DNA of 64,000 nucleotides from Crotophaga sulcirostris (taxonomy: Eukaryota; Chordata; Aves; Cuculiformes; Crotophagidae): NCBI GenBank assembly GCA_013397455.1, contig VYZB01000036.1, positions 2,132,878-2,196,877 on the forward strand, read 5' to 3'. The translations under genes were made by a program, and so were the position numbers. A model generated the notes under the pieces. That model searched no databases. It saw only the letters and a program-made list of their open reading frames with translations, and was not told where the DNA came from. Below, piece after piece: positions 13,001 to 28,000 of this stretch; positions within the stretch are counted from its first letter, which is position 1; every line of letters begins with the position of its first letter.

Positions 13001-16000
13001 CTTATAAGAAAGATGGAGAGAGGCTTTTTACCAGGGCCCGTAGTGACAAGACAAGGGACAACAGTTTTAAACTGAAAGAGGGTAGGTTGAGATAGGATAT
13101 ATGGAAGAAATCATTTACAGTGAGGGTGGTGAGGCACTGGGACAGGTTGCCCGGGGAAGCTGTGGATGCCCACTGGAAGTGCTCAAGGCCAGGCTGGGTG
13201 AGGCTTTGCCCATCCTGATCTAGTGAAACATGTCCCTGCCCATGGCAGGGGTCTTTGAAGGTTCATTCCAACCCAAGGCATTTTACGATTCTATAAAGGT
13301 GATGGTGGTCTTGTCCTCCAGTGGGTTCTAATTTCATAAATCTTTACCAACAATACTATCTGAAAATATCCTTGATACTTATTTCCTTCTCTGGTTCTTC
13401 TGGCAAAGCTGTTTGCGCATCTCTATGCTGTGAGCCAGGGCAGAAGAATGACCCAGCACAGAGTGTCCTGGGCTGGTGTGTTTGATTCTTAGCTGTCTCA
13501 GTTTCTCGACTGAATCACAGAACAGCCAAGCTGAGAGTTTGTCAGTGCAGCGCAGGTCAGTATGTGCTGCAGCCTGAAGGCAGAAATGAATGGATTTAAG
13601 GCCTAGAGAGAAGAGAGGGGGAAGAAGGTGTCTAGGAGGTGGGAATACCTTAAGCTGATGCTGCCATCAAAGACTGTCCTGTGAAAACACAGCTGGAGTG
13701 GGTGAAGCAGGAGCCACAAAGCCAGCAGGTTCTGAGAGATGTTCATTCCAGTATCCCATGCAATTCTTGCTTTCCTGCTCTGCCCAGGATCCCTACAGAG
13801 AAAAGCTTAAAGGGCATAACTCGCACAGCTCTGCTGATAACACATCTGATGTGTGAAGCCATCCAGTTGCCTTCCACATCTCTTGCCTTTTTCTTATTGC
13901 TCCCTGAAACAGAGTGATAGATGTATTCTTGCTTTATTTGTACTGCTTGGTGCGTCCACCTTTAATGAATATTGGAGGGGTTCAGCATAAGAGCAGATAG
14001 CACTGACTGAAAGTTTCACCAGCTGTGTTTTAGAAGATGGCTTTAACTGGTTAGCCTTCTCCATTTGGTCTTATTGCTTCACTTTCAGTGCTGAACAGAA
14101 TATAAACTTGATGATGCTATACAAATTCTAAGATAAACTTTTCTCTTCCACAGGATAAAACATTTGTGGTTGGAAACAGCCAGTTTAAATTTGAAGCTCG
14201 TGTTGATGAATCAGATGAAGGAAAATTTTCATTCATGAGTAAAGAGGTAAATGCAAAAATATGATTCCTCTACCAAATATATTCCGTTCCCATAGTCCCT
14301 GTTCCAGCGTCCACACGTGTCCAGAAATATACAGGTAATATTGGTTCCCCTCAGAGAAGAATGCCACCTCTGATGGAGAGGCTCCTTTGGCAGTAGCAGT
14401 CAAAGGCAACAGCTTTGGCTCAGAGCTCCCGGGCTCTCCCCTCAAAGCCCTTGATCTTTCTCCTTGATTTCTTTGTCTATGCAATCCATGAGTTCATTGC
14501 ACTGTCCCTGGAAAAAGCGGGACTATTGCTCTTTTATTATTCACTTTTTATGCGATCTGGTGAAATCAGTGAGGATAAAAGATGAGAATTTCAGAGCTCT
14601 CCTTTTCCACGCTCCAGTTCATTATCTTTCCCATTTCACATCTGTACAAATAGGAGTGGTAACAGTTATGTTGCTGTTTGGCTACTCCCTTAGTTATGCT
14701 TCTTTTACTCTGGTTTATTTTACAGCTAAAGGAAATAATATTCAAAAATGTAGTCTATTTACCAAGCTCAAAGTTGGACTCACAAATGTTATTCTGACTT
14801 TAACCTTTATGTCTTGTAAGCTTAGTAACAGAGTACTTTTGAGAACTAATTAGCATTTATGCAGCTTCTGAGCCTAGCACAAAGCAGTTGCTTTATAGAG
14901 CCATTGTATTTTTCTTTGCTCTTTTTCCTTCCTCCCGGTTGTTATTGCTGCTCTCTTTCAACAGAAGCTCATGTCTTGGAACACGTGAACCTTGTGCTTT
15001 GGCTATAACGAGGGGGTTGCACTGCAAAAGATGCAAGAGATTTCCCCTCCATGTGGTGCGAGTTTGCTGTGTCCACAGAAGTAATGGGGCCAGATGGTGT
15101 GGGAAGGGACAACTCAGCAGGGTCAGCAGCTATACTAACTGAATGTGAACAGTACCTTTGCTACTTGGATGCTTACAGCCAAATGTAAATTAAATTAATG
15201 TAAAGCAAGTATTCAAGTATTGCTGTCCCTTGGTACTTGAAAATTCTGATTGTGAAGGATTAGGTTCATTAAAAGATTTTTCTATAAAATGCGTTCAGCC
15301 AAGATGAAAAAAAGACCATAAGGTTTGGGATAGTTTCTAAAACCTTCACAGCTCTGATTATTGAGAATCATAGAAAACGCATGAAATTAACCTTGCCAAA
15401 TGAGGGTATAAATATCTCTATTGTGTCATCTCTTCCAGTTCTCCTATAGTGCAAATGAGACCCTACAACTTAACTTATCCATAAAAGCAGATAAGGTCAA
15501 GATTGACAGCAAACTGATGGGTAAGTACAAAATACAGGGTTAAAGGGAGGTTAATTACAGTAAACAGAAATCTTTTCCTTCATAATTTGGAGTCATGTGA
15601 ATAAGAATGTTACCTTTGTGGTTTTTACTGGTTTAGGTGAAACAATTAAATCTGACAGATCAAAAGTTATTAATACTAAACTCATAAACTAAACATCACT
15701 GTTACATATATTAAAGGCTGTTTTAAATATGCTACCATTATTTTCATGTTTGCTTTGCTCTAAAGGGCAATCCTAATAGCAAAACTTCACAGTTCAAGCA
15801 TACTTAATGAGTTTTGGTTGGTTTGGGTTTGTTTCATTTCATTTGTTTTGGTTTGTTTTTTTCAATTGTCATTTCCCTTCCCCCCAGCTTTCCCTCCTCC
15901 CATAGCAGAACGGGAATCATTCTCGCTGCCACTTCTGTGGAGTTCATTTGAAATCTCAGCTTTCAGCTCAGACAGGTTCTGCAGTCTTTATGTCTGCTGG

Positions 16001-19000
16001 CAATCAGCAATACACTGAAACATTCCGTGTGCTTTCATCTCATTACTTCATTCGTTTATTTCTATGGCAACAAAAAGTATATTATATTAAGTGTTTCTAG
16101 CACAAAGACTTGGTCTCTGATATAAATTCCCTTATAAGTATAAAACAAAGCTCCATCAAAATCAGCAGAGCAGTATCTAGGAGCTGGGACATACCTTACA
16201 CTCACTTTGGACTGAAGTTTAAAGCGTAATCTTGCAAAAACTGCGCGGCAACACATTTGTTACATACATGATGAGTCAATGTCAGGAAAACTTATACTGC
16301 CCCCAAGTAATTTCCCCTGTAGATTAAATCTTCACACCATATTTTTCCATCTGTACAAAATTTAAATTTATTCCCTTTGTTATTGGTAGCATAGAAGTAT
16401 GTTTTTAAAAGATTTTCCCTGTGGCTCTGTGTGCAGTGTTGAAAGCACTTAAAAGAGGACCTGGCATGAATGTTACAGGGAGGTCATAATACAATCTCAC
16501 ACTGTCTTAATTTCCATTCCAAAGGCTGTGGTGTTTAAAATGGCAGAATTTTGACCAAATATTCCCAACATCTTTTTTCCCAGTCATGGAAAAAAGAAAT
16601 AGCTAAATTATTAAAGAAATGTTATCATTCAAATTGAAATATAGAAACCTTGCAACAGGGGAATTGAAAAATTATCAACAAACGTCTCTTTTTATTATAA
16701 AAGGGATTTTTTTTTAATCCAAATTCTCTCCTGCTTTTGAATTTCCTTGCCATGTGAAATCCGGAGTGTGATGTTTTTTATGCATCTTGAAAAGAATTGA
16801 CTTTGGGTATATGACTGCTGCTGAGAAGCACCTTTGAACCTGCCAGCAAAAGAACCCTTTCTTTGTGTAACACTTAGTGAATACTAAGTTACGATAGCAT
16901 TTTTACATCTCAAGCCATCAGAGGTTCTGAACAGTATGAAATCCAATATATCCCTTTTATCCTTTGTCCTTTTTATCAATGATTTCACAGCTGGTATCTC
17001 AAGGTGATGGATAAGAGTCTGAATCTAATGAGTGGCTTGCTGCTGGTACATTTAATGAGCTGATCAGTGAACAGGGGGAGTGTTTAATGCTTTCAGGCCA
17101 TGGCTTTCTCCATTGCATTTGTGCAACTGGATGTGAGGGACGTCAAGATGTTGCAGTGCTGGCATTGTTTACTGAGAGATGGGATGAAAATCCCTGTCCA
17201 GCAGAGGAAGGATAACAAAGTAATTCAGTAAGTGTATTCCTGTGCCACATCGGGTGGCCATGTGGCAGTGTGAGTGGGTAACGCAGGGTTTAGGAAGACA
17301 AGGGGAAGATTTTTTAACAGATTTTTTTACTGCTCCAGTCCCTGTGCAGCAGCAACCTTTCAGAGTGCTGGATTAAGAAAGCAATCTGGTTCCTGCAAAA
17401 GCAATTCACAGCATAGATGAGAGGAAACTTTTCTTTGCTGCTGCTTTCCTCAGCACGTCCAACATACAGAGTGAATAGTTAACATACAAACTGTTGAAAA
17501 TACTGCTTGGGTTATGTTTGTTGCTCAGTGACTTCATATTAATGTGCTCAGTATATGAAGCAAATGGTGCTACTCCTCCTTTGTGCTCATCAGTTCCTTA
17601 AGAATTCAAGATAGAGGTTGAATCAAATGAATGCTCTTTCTCATTCATTCATTGTTACAACGGCAGAAGGCCTTCCGCTTTGCATACACCTCCAGTGATG
17701 TCTCAACTGAGTTGGTGCTGGTAAAGCTACTTGAAATCAAGTGGATATGCTGAGTAGATGTAAGAAGGGTTAAAACCAGGCTTCATCATTGCATTAACTC
17801 TTCAGTGTAAGGGAAAGAAAAAAAACCACGTTATTATGTTAAAGACTAGCTGTGAAACTGATTTAAATATGCAGCATTTAGAGAAAAAACTTCCCTTATG
17901 AGGTTAATGCTCTCCTGCAATTGTCAGAGGCACTGTACCAAGTTTTGGACATGTGTAATATTGTTCACGCCTAGCAGGGGAATAAGGGCACTGCTGAAAA
18001 ATAATGGAAAACCAGAATTCTCATTTAACTTTTTCGTTTCAGTGGAAACCTGACATGGCAGCCTCTAAGAATTAGATTTAAAAATCTATTGCTGCTGCTA
18101 TTGCTTAGGAGGACATCAAGAGGGGGTTTGCTGTTGTCCTTTCTAGAATCCTGCTCTTCTGATAATAAAAGCTTTCTTTAAATAGACATTTTTTGATGGC
18201 CTTTACCATATCCAATCTGAAAGGGATTTATCCTAGTCTCTCTTGCTCATTTCTGATCACCTCTGTTTACTTCAGTTTGCTTCCTGCATCTTTAAGGATG
18301 AAACTCCTTTGAAAAAAATCTAGTGTCATGAAGGATTCCATTTCTTGAGACTTAATGAGCACATAAAACAGCTCATCCCTACTGGAAAGGGGAGATTTTG
18401 AGTCTCTGTCTTGTACTTCCCACTCTCATCTGTGACCACATTTAACTCTTGAAAAAGCACAGGAGGAAACCTGGATAGTTTTCTGCTGCTCTGGTAAGTT
18501 GAGCTGATTTACAAGAAGACTCAACAAGTGCCAGAGCCTCAGTGGCAGAGGGTGAGGCTGTGTGGCCTGGAAAAAAAGAGCAGCCAAAGAGCAGAGCAAA
18601 GCAGGGATGAAGGGAAGGAACAAAAAAGGAAGGAGCAAGAAGTTTCTTTCTTTACAATAATGAGCTCAGCTTCCCAGGGAAGCACAGCACTCACACATGT
18701 GGTAATCTGTGCAACTTGCATGCTTTCCTTAGAGAAATATGTGGCATCTTTTCAATCATTTTCTTCTGGGCTAGCTCTCAAGTGCATCTCCAAATGTTTT
18801 TTTGCAAGCCTAGGCTTTCTGTGTGGTGCTCAACCACCCAGGTGTGTCTCAAGGCTTTGCATCTATTTGGGAAAATTAATTTTGTTCAGTGACTATGCAA
18901 CATGCTAGAGATTGATGAGGGCTAAAACAAGGTGTCTGGGCCAACTGAGGTATGGTTCATCAGTAAGAGAGGCATGACTGTCAGACCTGATTTCTTGGCT

Positions 19001-22000
19001 CAGAAAAACTATAGTTAAGCCCCACTACAGAAGGAATAAGGTGTACATCAGGATAGCAATTGAAGACAAAAGGGAAAACAGAAAAAAAAATAGAAAAGAA
19101 TGGAGAAATGAAGAGGTATTAACTTGAACAAAGGATAATACTCCATTAAGTGTTAACTTTCTATTCAGACTTTAGCGATTATTTTGGAAAGGCCCAAATG
19201 TCCTGGAAACAGCCAACAAAGGCAGCTCTCTTCCTTTAAATATAGGACTGGCACATTTCCCATTCCAGCTGATGTCTGTCCCTACCAACACTCACGCAGA
19301 GTTTATACTCTACCATGTCTGACTCTCGGTACACCAGGAGGGATGCTGTTTGTTTGAATTAGTCTTTGAACAGTTCTGTAGGTAGGTTCATTGAGGACAG
19401 TCAAAGAAAGAACTTTCTACTTAAATGTTTTGACAGTGCCTGGAGTGACAAAAATGCGTTTGAATTCTACTTGATTGTTCATATTCTGCAAATGGATAGA
19501 TTTGAGTTCTTTCTATACAGGGAAAAATGCAGGGTTTTTTCAGCATTGTTCAGTGGATAAGTACAGACTGTGTTTATGCTTCACACAACTCACTGAGCAA
19601 CAGGCAGGTCTTCTATGTAGGATTAGTTTTTCTTCTGTAACACACTGAGTATCCCTGAAACAGAGGGAAATGTCTAAATGCATTTACCATTCGTATTTCA
19701 GTGACTCTGTACAACTGCTCTTATGGACGAAGCGACTGCAGCTTATGCCTCGCAGCCCATCCTGACTATAAGTGTGTCTGGTGTGAAGAAGATGGCAAGC
19801 CCAGCAAGTGTGTTTATGAAAAACTCTGTCACGCTCCTCCCACTGACACGTGTCCTCATCCAGAAATCACTCGCGTAAGATTGCTTTTTTCTCTCCCTAC
19901 CAGTGTATTATTTTTCAGGAGAAAGCATCCAAGCTCATACTGAAAGGCATTTTTTTTCCTAGGGTGTTAAATAAGCCTATGAAATAGTGGCAAGGAAATA
20001 ATGCCAGTAGTGATCTGTGAGAGAGATTTGTAAAGACTTAAAATAAAGAGACTGAATGGAGTCTTTGAGACTCCTTGTTTTTCAAGCTTTGTCCTCGTTG
20101 TGCCAGAAGCCAGGCTAGCAGTGTATGCTTAAACGTGACACTTGATTCTTGGGAACTAGCTTGGATTTTTTTCTCTCCTTAAGTCCTTTCTACCTGAAAT
20201 AAGTCTGTAAGAGAGGTTCACTGCTCCTGAAGGTACAAGCACTTAGAAGGCTCATTAACAGGCTTCAAACTAGATTTTCAAATAGTATTTAACAAGGGTG
20301 CAGGTTGTTTCTGCATCACAATGTGTTTTCCAGGTGTCTGTGATCCACACCAAAATCAAATCCAAGGCTGTAGAAGTTGAATGTAAGAATTCAGAGGGGC
20401 CAAATATGCACTCCTGACTTACTGTGCAGTTGGAACATTCACCCAGGGCAAAGGAAGTGTGTTGTCCACCTTGGTGGACCAGTAACCGAAGCAAGACATG
20501 ATAAATCCTTGTCTTTTTCAGCAACAAGCCAAATGTTGTTTTTCTGGGCGTAACTGTTGAGAAAAGATATGTAATTCCGCTGGGCAAATCTAAACCGCTG
20601 TGACAATGGTATCAGTTCTTTGTGACTTAGACACACTGCTTGATGAAAACATATTGCAAACTATCCTAAAATGCATTAACTGTCTGACAAAGGTTGAGAG
20701 TCCCAACTGGGATGTTTCACTCAATAGAAACTCTTTCTGAAAGTTGTGACACATACTGGTAGAGACGTTGAATCTCCTGATGCTGTGCAGTTAGAGGTGC
20801 AGTTTGGGTACAGGCAGACCAGAAGCATGCTGGATGAGGTTAACCATGATCTTGCATCTAAAGAGAAGTGGCAGGTGAAGAGTTGGAAGTCTTCAAGGAA
20901 AGCAGATACCTTGAAATCTCAACAGAAGAGTGGAGAGTACTTGTGCAATAGCTGTGCCCAGATAAAGATGATTTGAGTGGAAAGGAAAAGGAAAATTAAT
21001 AAAAATAAAAATATTTTCACCTGGGATACTGTTTGTACATGATTGTGGATTAAATGCTAAATACTAAAATATTAGGTTTTTTGGAGATTTTATTAGCTTC
21101 AAATTTGAACAAAATATATGGAAAAATCTACACAAACCATTGAGTCATTTTGCAGCTAGTTTATGTATGAGTTGAATGCAAAGAGATGGCCAACGGGCAG
21201 AAGCTTAAAGAAGTTGTACCAGTGGGAAAACAGAGCAAGTGATTCTGGAGCTGGACTGGGCAGCAGGCAGCAGCCATGTCTCTGTGCTTGGACTTGCTTA
21301 GATCTAGGAAACACTGATTTTGATGGAGCAGATATTAAAGTCCAGACCTTCAGTAGCTGAATTTGTTTGGCTTCCAGTTACTGCATTTGGGACTGTGCAA
21401 GCTCCGTCTTCTTAATGTTAAAGTTGCAGCTCTCCAAAGCTGAAGACCAGAAAAGGTCTTGCTGGAGGTGCTGCAAATATTGCATAGGAAAACAGATTAG
21501 TCTCCCAACAAATACTAAGAATTGTTTGGGCCATATTTCAACCTGAGAAGTCTACTGCAACTGCAGGATTTTCTTAGTCCTCATTTTAGTTGCAAATTAT
21601 TTAATTAACATCAGCATCCTACCATTTGATGCTGTAAGAAAGATGAGGGGACTAGATGAAGTTTTGAAGATGCAATGTGGGGCAGCACTGAGTGTTAGGA
21701 AGGTGCGCTGTTCTGATGTGAACTTAAAGGAAGAAAATCATGGCCAAAAATTGCTGGAAAAGCTCCATAGATCTAGAGTGTGAGAGGAGCCCGAACCATT
21801 TGCTTTTCAAAAATCACAATGCTTTAGTGGAGGGAGCAAACTTAAAATAAATACCAGGCAAGGGTTTTGTACATAACAGTCTGCCACAGAAGACACAAAA
21901 TCTGCATCGTATGAATACTGGTTCTGAGCTACCAAATGATTAGTTAACATTAAAAGGTTAGATAGTGTGTTTTTGTTGGAGTCCTGCAAGAAATATCTTT

Positions 22001-25000
22001 TTGCATTTCAAGCATGGGTAGGTCAAAGTAGCTCTAAATAATACAGCAGAGCAACATGGTCACTGCAATATTTAATTTTTCTTTTTTTTTTCTACTTTCC
22101 TTCATGCAAACACAGATTGAGCCAAAAACTGGACCACTAAATGGTGGAATTCTTTTGACCATTATGGGATCTAATTTGGGAATAAAAGCAGAAGATGTAA
22201 AATCTATAACAGTGGCAGACAAGGAATGTCTTTTCAAAGAGGAATTCTACTCTGTTTCCACAAGGTAATTGCTGAATATTTTTGTAGAAAAAAGGAACTA
22301 ATGTGCATTTTCAGGAGAAGATGATCTTCCTGTGGTTATAAAAGATTATCAATAGAAGAAAGAACTAGCGCGATACACCTGCAATATTTCATAGTAACAT
22401 GTCTGAATATTTTAAATTGTTATAGATACTAATACAGCAACAAATTTACATAGTGTACTGCCATACTGTTTCTAATTCATTGAATATTTTTTTCCTTATT
22501 TGTTTGAAAATATTTCATAAACTATTACTGCAGATTATCAAGACTATTTATTTGTTTTTAAATTAAAGGCATCATAGGTGTGCATCTAGTCATTAAAATC
22601 TTTGCTGAACCTGAACCACAATGCAGGCAAGCATACGAGATTTATGGGAAAGTAGACAGAGCAAGAGGAACCTTAGAACTTTTTGTTTCAGCCCAGCCAC
22701 AAAGTTTCTTTCCTGTGGGCAGGGAGGGAGCCTGTAATTTTGGTTTAGCTTTAGAATTTCATCGCAGAGCGAACAAGCCCATGGATGTTGAATTGCCTAA
22801 GCAGGTTGGTAGATGTTTTGCAGGTTACTTGTCACACTCTTAAGAAGCGCCAAAAATTAAAACAGAGCACCTGAATTCTTCTAGGTTTCTAGATGTTTAC
22901 TACAGATTACATCAGGTATTTAATTTCAGGAGGGAAATACCCTTTTGATATTAGCTGCTAAAAAGCATATCATGATGGTTCAGTAGTAATATTAAAAATA
23001 ATGACATATTTTAAGCAGTGTGATTTTTCTTTCGTTCACTTTTGATATTTAAATCTGCAATTGAAACTTTGGCTTTCATTTCGTTCAGTAAAGTGTAATA
23101 CAGTAACTTTTCACTATTTCTGTGGCATGTTTTGAAAGGGATTTTGAAGATATCTAAGTGATTTTTTTAGCTTTTGGAAACTGTTTAGCTTTAGTCAGTT
23201 TGTGCATCAGGCATTTTGAAGCTTCCCAGACCTCTAGGACTTCAGAATGTATATATAGCTGTGTATCTCTTACTGCTTCCTAAATCCATTACCATCACTT
23301 GTGCATTCAAAAGTGCATCACCATCCACAAAATTCCCAATTTTTTTATACTCATCTTTTCCCATTCTCTATTTTCAGTGTTTGCAAAAGCTGCACTGAAT
23401 TGCAGCATAGCCTTACAAGAATTTCTGCAGCCTCTTAGCGTTTTCTAAAGCTTTTTTTTATATTTTTAAATACATGGAAAGGAGCCAGAACTGAGATGAC
23501 TGGTTCCTTGTATCATAGCAACATTACTGGTTTCCTAAGCTCTGCCAGTGTGGTAATGGGTGAGAACAAACGCAACTTGCATAATGTCATTTATCAACAA
23601 ATTAGGGGGTTTTGAAGGATGTTCTCCATTAGGGAAGCCTTGTAAAGAAGTTATTCAAAATCTCAAATAGTTATCTGTAATCTTCCTACATTTTTTTGTG
23701 TTTTATTATTACCTTCTTTAATTTAAATAAATAATTTTTAAAAATGCCTAGTCTTGCTCCCTTATCCTGCTGCAGTATAAAGCAATTCATTTTTAGGAGA
23801 CAGTTTCTCCCATGGGCAGGAGGGCAGTGAGATTTAAGGTACATAAGGCTGCCTTCTGACTCTGCAGTGATTTGATTGTTGGCCTTCAAGAAGTCATGTT
23901 CTCATTCTTTGTAGTTTTCCATTTGTAACATGGGGGAAGGGAGGCAATGTCAGTGCTCGGGAGGGGAGGGAATTCTTCTCAATTAAAATCCCCGCTAACC
24001 TTTTTACGGTGTTCCACCCCCACACCCCTGGCCCCCAGCCCCTGACTGCTTTCCCTAGCTTGACATATGGTAGAAATTCCTCCAAAGGCACCGCTTCCTG
24101 TTTCTGCCTGACAAAAAGATACAACTTCCAAGAATACAGTAGTGAGATGATGAGGAACAGACTCAGGCAGCCGTACACATGCCAGGACATGCAAGAATTT
24201 GGAGAATTTTGTCCATTTGCCAGTACCCGGGCAGAAAAGTCTGCAGTGATCTGCAGAGGGACTTGACAATCCTTTTATTATAAGTCCCGATTTAAGTACG
24301 TTAAACCCAGTAATTTGGGGTTGTTGGGATTTTTTTTCTGTTTGAGTGGGTGGTGTTTAAGCAGTGGTACACTGCTTAAGGAAGAGTAGTAATAATCCTG
24401 GAGGGGAAGGGAGAAGGAAATGAGCAGTGATCTTCAGGGTGTGTCCTATATGAAACCGTCTGCCTGTGCAGGCTACAAACATCACATATGTCCTTATCTA
24501 ACTGTATTATCAGCTCTCCATTAAGCATTTGTCTTGGTTTTCAAGTGTGTCAAATCCTTAATGCATTTTCATGCTTGTATTCTGTGGATCACCTGTTTGA
24601 AATAAAAATTTAAACAGCCAAGCTATCAGTCAGCAGCAGTGTTAGTTAAGGCAGTATTTTCTTGGCCAGTATTCCTTGACCTCTGATTTTGTGTGGGTTA
24701 TTTGAGGATTTATTTTCAGAGAACAGTAATTCTAAAGGGATTGATCGTAGGTGCGAAAATACAGTAGTTTAAAGCTGGTAGCTGGATGCACACCACAAGT
24801 ATTAGAGCTAAAATACACTAAGTTATAAGATAACCAGTAGTCTGATTCTTACATCAAGGTGGTGTCATTTTTTTTAACATCAGCAGGTCCAGTGAAAACC
24901 TTATGTAAGGTTGGAGAGGTCCCCTCTCTGACCCTTGGGCTGAATTTGAGTCTTCTCTAGAAGATACCTCTACTAACAGACTGCTAAAGTAGCTGCTGTG

Positions 25001-28000
25001 TACAGTGCTCATATTTCAGTTTTACCTTCCTTTAGATATAAGATTAAAATATTCTTGGGTGGTTTTGCTGGCAATCTGAGGCAGAGCTCAAGTACATTGT
25101 GTAGGATAAAGCAAAGTTAGTGCTTTTGCTGGTAGTATGTGTGATAACTCACATACATTGCTTCGCTATTGCAGCTGTTACTTCTAACAGTTAAACTTAT
25201 ATTCTTTCTTGCTAGGATTGTATGTCAGGTTGGACCAATGAGTGAACCAACACAAGGTCAAATTGAAGTTAGCATCAACGGAAAATTAGGTAAATCACCA
25301 CCTGAAGTGCAGTTTACATACCAGGTAAGTGCAATTTTCTCAGTGACCTGTTTTATTCCTTGTGCATGACTTAAACTGGAAGTTTACCTGTTAAGCACAG
25401 TCACTTGTGTTTGTCTTGCCAACTTTGTTTTGTCGATAACACTATCATTCAAGTATGTTAGAGAACACTTAACTTCAGCTTTTTGTTATACAAAACATAC
25501 CAAAAATCTATTCTGACTAATAGACCCAGAGTCTCAAAATAGAATATTTGCAATTCATGTTAAAAAGATGTAGTAGTAGTGACACAATAGCTCATAAGTG
25601 TCACTATTGCATAAAAAAAAAGCGTCACCACGAAAAACTAAGTATTCTTTAGACACACCGTACACTATTTAAATCACTGCAGTTAGTCTAGCCAATATTC
25701 TTAATTACAAGAATGGATGCAGAGCAGCTGAAGAATAAGTAATGAAAGTACATTAATTTTTTAATAATTTATTTCATTCAAAAATATGGCACGCAGAGCC
25801 ACAGACAGCGTGATGTGTGCTCATATTATATGTGTGCTTTGTTTTCAGTGTCACTATGAAGGGGAATTTCATTTGTGTCTTAATTGCCTTACCCAAATGT
25901 GGCCCCAGATTATAGCTGGTTTAGCCTGTGGATTTAGCAGCAAGTAGCTTTGTCTGTATCTATTAGGTCTTCAAAATTTATAAGAGCCTATGATAGTTGA
26001 GAGGTTTAAATAATCTCTGTCCTCATAGTGATACTTAAAATTATGTCTATAAACTATAAATCTATAAAACATAAAGGGTGGCTTAGGCTTTTATCTTCTC
26101 CCTTATTTAAACTTTTGTCTCATTAATTTTTGATAACTTATGAGAAGGAGAAGAGTTCAGCAGTAAGAGGTAGTATATGTCAAGAATGACGTTTAACTGA
26201 GAAACAGATAGTCTTGTTTTCACAAAACAGGCTAGAAACAGTTTTTCCATAATTTCCAAGCAAATACCTCCTCTCCTTGGTGGTATCTCTGCAAAAATGC
26301 ACTTTTTGCTTGAAAATGTACTCTGTTCCTTTGTGGAAATGTAGGTTATAATTAAGTCTTCCATCATCAATATCATTCATTCTAACCAGAGAAGAAGAAT
26401 ATGATCTCCCATGTTTATGTGTTTGTGGTCTCTAGGGCAAAGACTGTGAGAGTAAACTATACATGAGATGAGATTGTGACATGAATCCATTTTGGTAGTG
26501 ATGTTTTACGCACGTTCTCCTGTGCTTCTCCTGTATGTAAAGATTTTCCCTTGGTCTGCATGAAAACCACATGAAGAAGTTGAAATGTAATCTGAAGTCC
26601 CCATGTAAGCTTCAAAGCCTGTCTGTGAAATTGTGCTGGTGTGATTCCCTGCTCAGCACATCTGGGAGGCGAGATAAGCAGCCACCACTTTTGGCTACTT
26701 AAGGGAAAGATTCTTTATCACCTGTCAGTGAGACACTCGGAGAAGCCGCGGTGCGCAAGTGTCATCCAGGTGGAGGTTTTCTTGCAAGTCCAAGACTTCC
26801 TCTATGGCGATATCTGTCTGCATTGAGGTTGCTGAGATACCAGACACCTAAGCTAACTGCTGATACAGAGCATTTTTATTTACTGCAAAAATCTTTCCAT
26901 GGGGGCTCTATTTACAAAATGCAAAGCAATGGCAAGTAATAGAGTTCATACCTTAAAACTGGTGAAATTGGTCTCTAGTTTCATTTCTCTTTGTTCCATG
27001 AGAAAAGGAAGACAACTGTGGACTGCAGTAGGCTTAAAGTTGATACAGGGGCGCGGCATTCCCTTGCATATATAACAAATGTGACACGAGTGCTTTTGGC
27101 GTGAGAACAGACGATCAGAGCAGACAATCTCATCAGTTAATGTTTTCTTAAAAGCTACAGCCTTGTTTCACTGCTGTTTTCAGACAGTTCTTTGGTGACT
27201 TCTTTCAGCAGACGTGTGAAATCTGTGGTTTGTTTAAAACCTCTTCTATTCAGTGTATACAAAGGAAAGAAAATATTCTTCTTTCCAAGAATCTTCCTAA
27301 AATAAATTTTCTGTTATGTATTTTCCCCTTCCTTTGGCACATTGTCTGGCTACCCTCCTGCTGATAATGATCACTGTTTTTACTGTGTGCTCTGATCACC
27401 CGAAGCACAATAGCTTCAGCTTTAGCAGTGACCACTCTAAATGTAGTGTGTGGTGGTGCAGGGCAGAAGTGCGCAAGCAGTGCACAAGGACATAATGCAG
27501 CTGCTCCATCTGATGTGTCTATGTACACTAGAGTTGCGTCCATACTCCCCACAGTTTCACCCTCATACATGTGACTAGTGTCTACCACCAAAAGCACATA
27601 GTCAGTTTTCAAGTAGAATGGATAAAAAGGTGACATTCTTTACAATGAGGGGGTGAGGCTCAGAGAAACTGTAGATGCCCCGACATTGGAAGTGCTCAAG
27701 GTCAGGTTGGATGGGGCTTTGAGCAGTCTGATCTAGTGAAAGATGTCACTGCCCGCTACAGAGGAGGTGGACTAGATGATCTTTGAAGGTCCCTTCCTAC
27801 CCAAACCATTCTAAGATTCCATGGTAAGTACTACTACATTTGGCTTTTTGTGATAGCCAGTCTGAATTATGAGATGTATTTTTAAAGCTGGATTGATGAG
27901 GATCAATAATTTGCACAAATCTGGGCTTAGATTCTTGCTTTTGCCCGATTCAGCCAGCACAGTGCATTCCTGAGCTGAGGAAAGAGCAAGACCTCCCTTA

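Noticed and set aside
14464..14853. 129-codon open frame inside an intron
   Set aside because: Low-complexity hydrophobic composition with no known motif. Likely chance.
27250..27636. 128-codon open frame on the minus strand just before a CR1 fragment
   Set aside because: No similarity to CR1 ORFs or any family that I can recognise.
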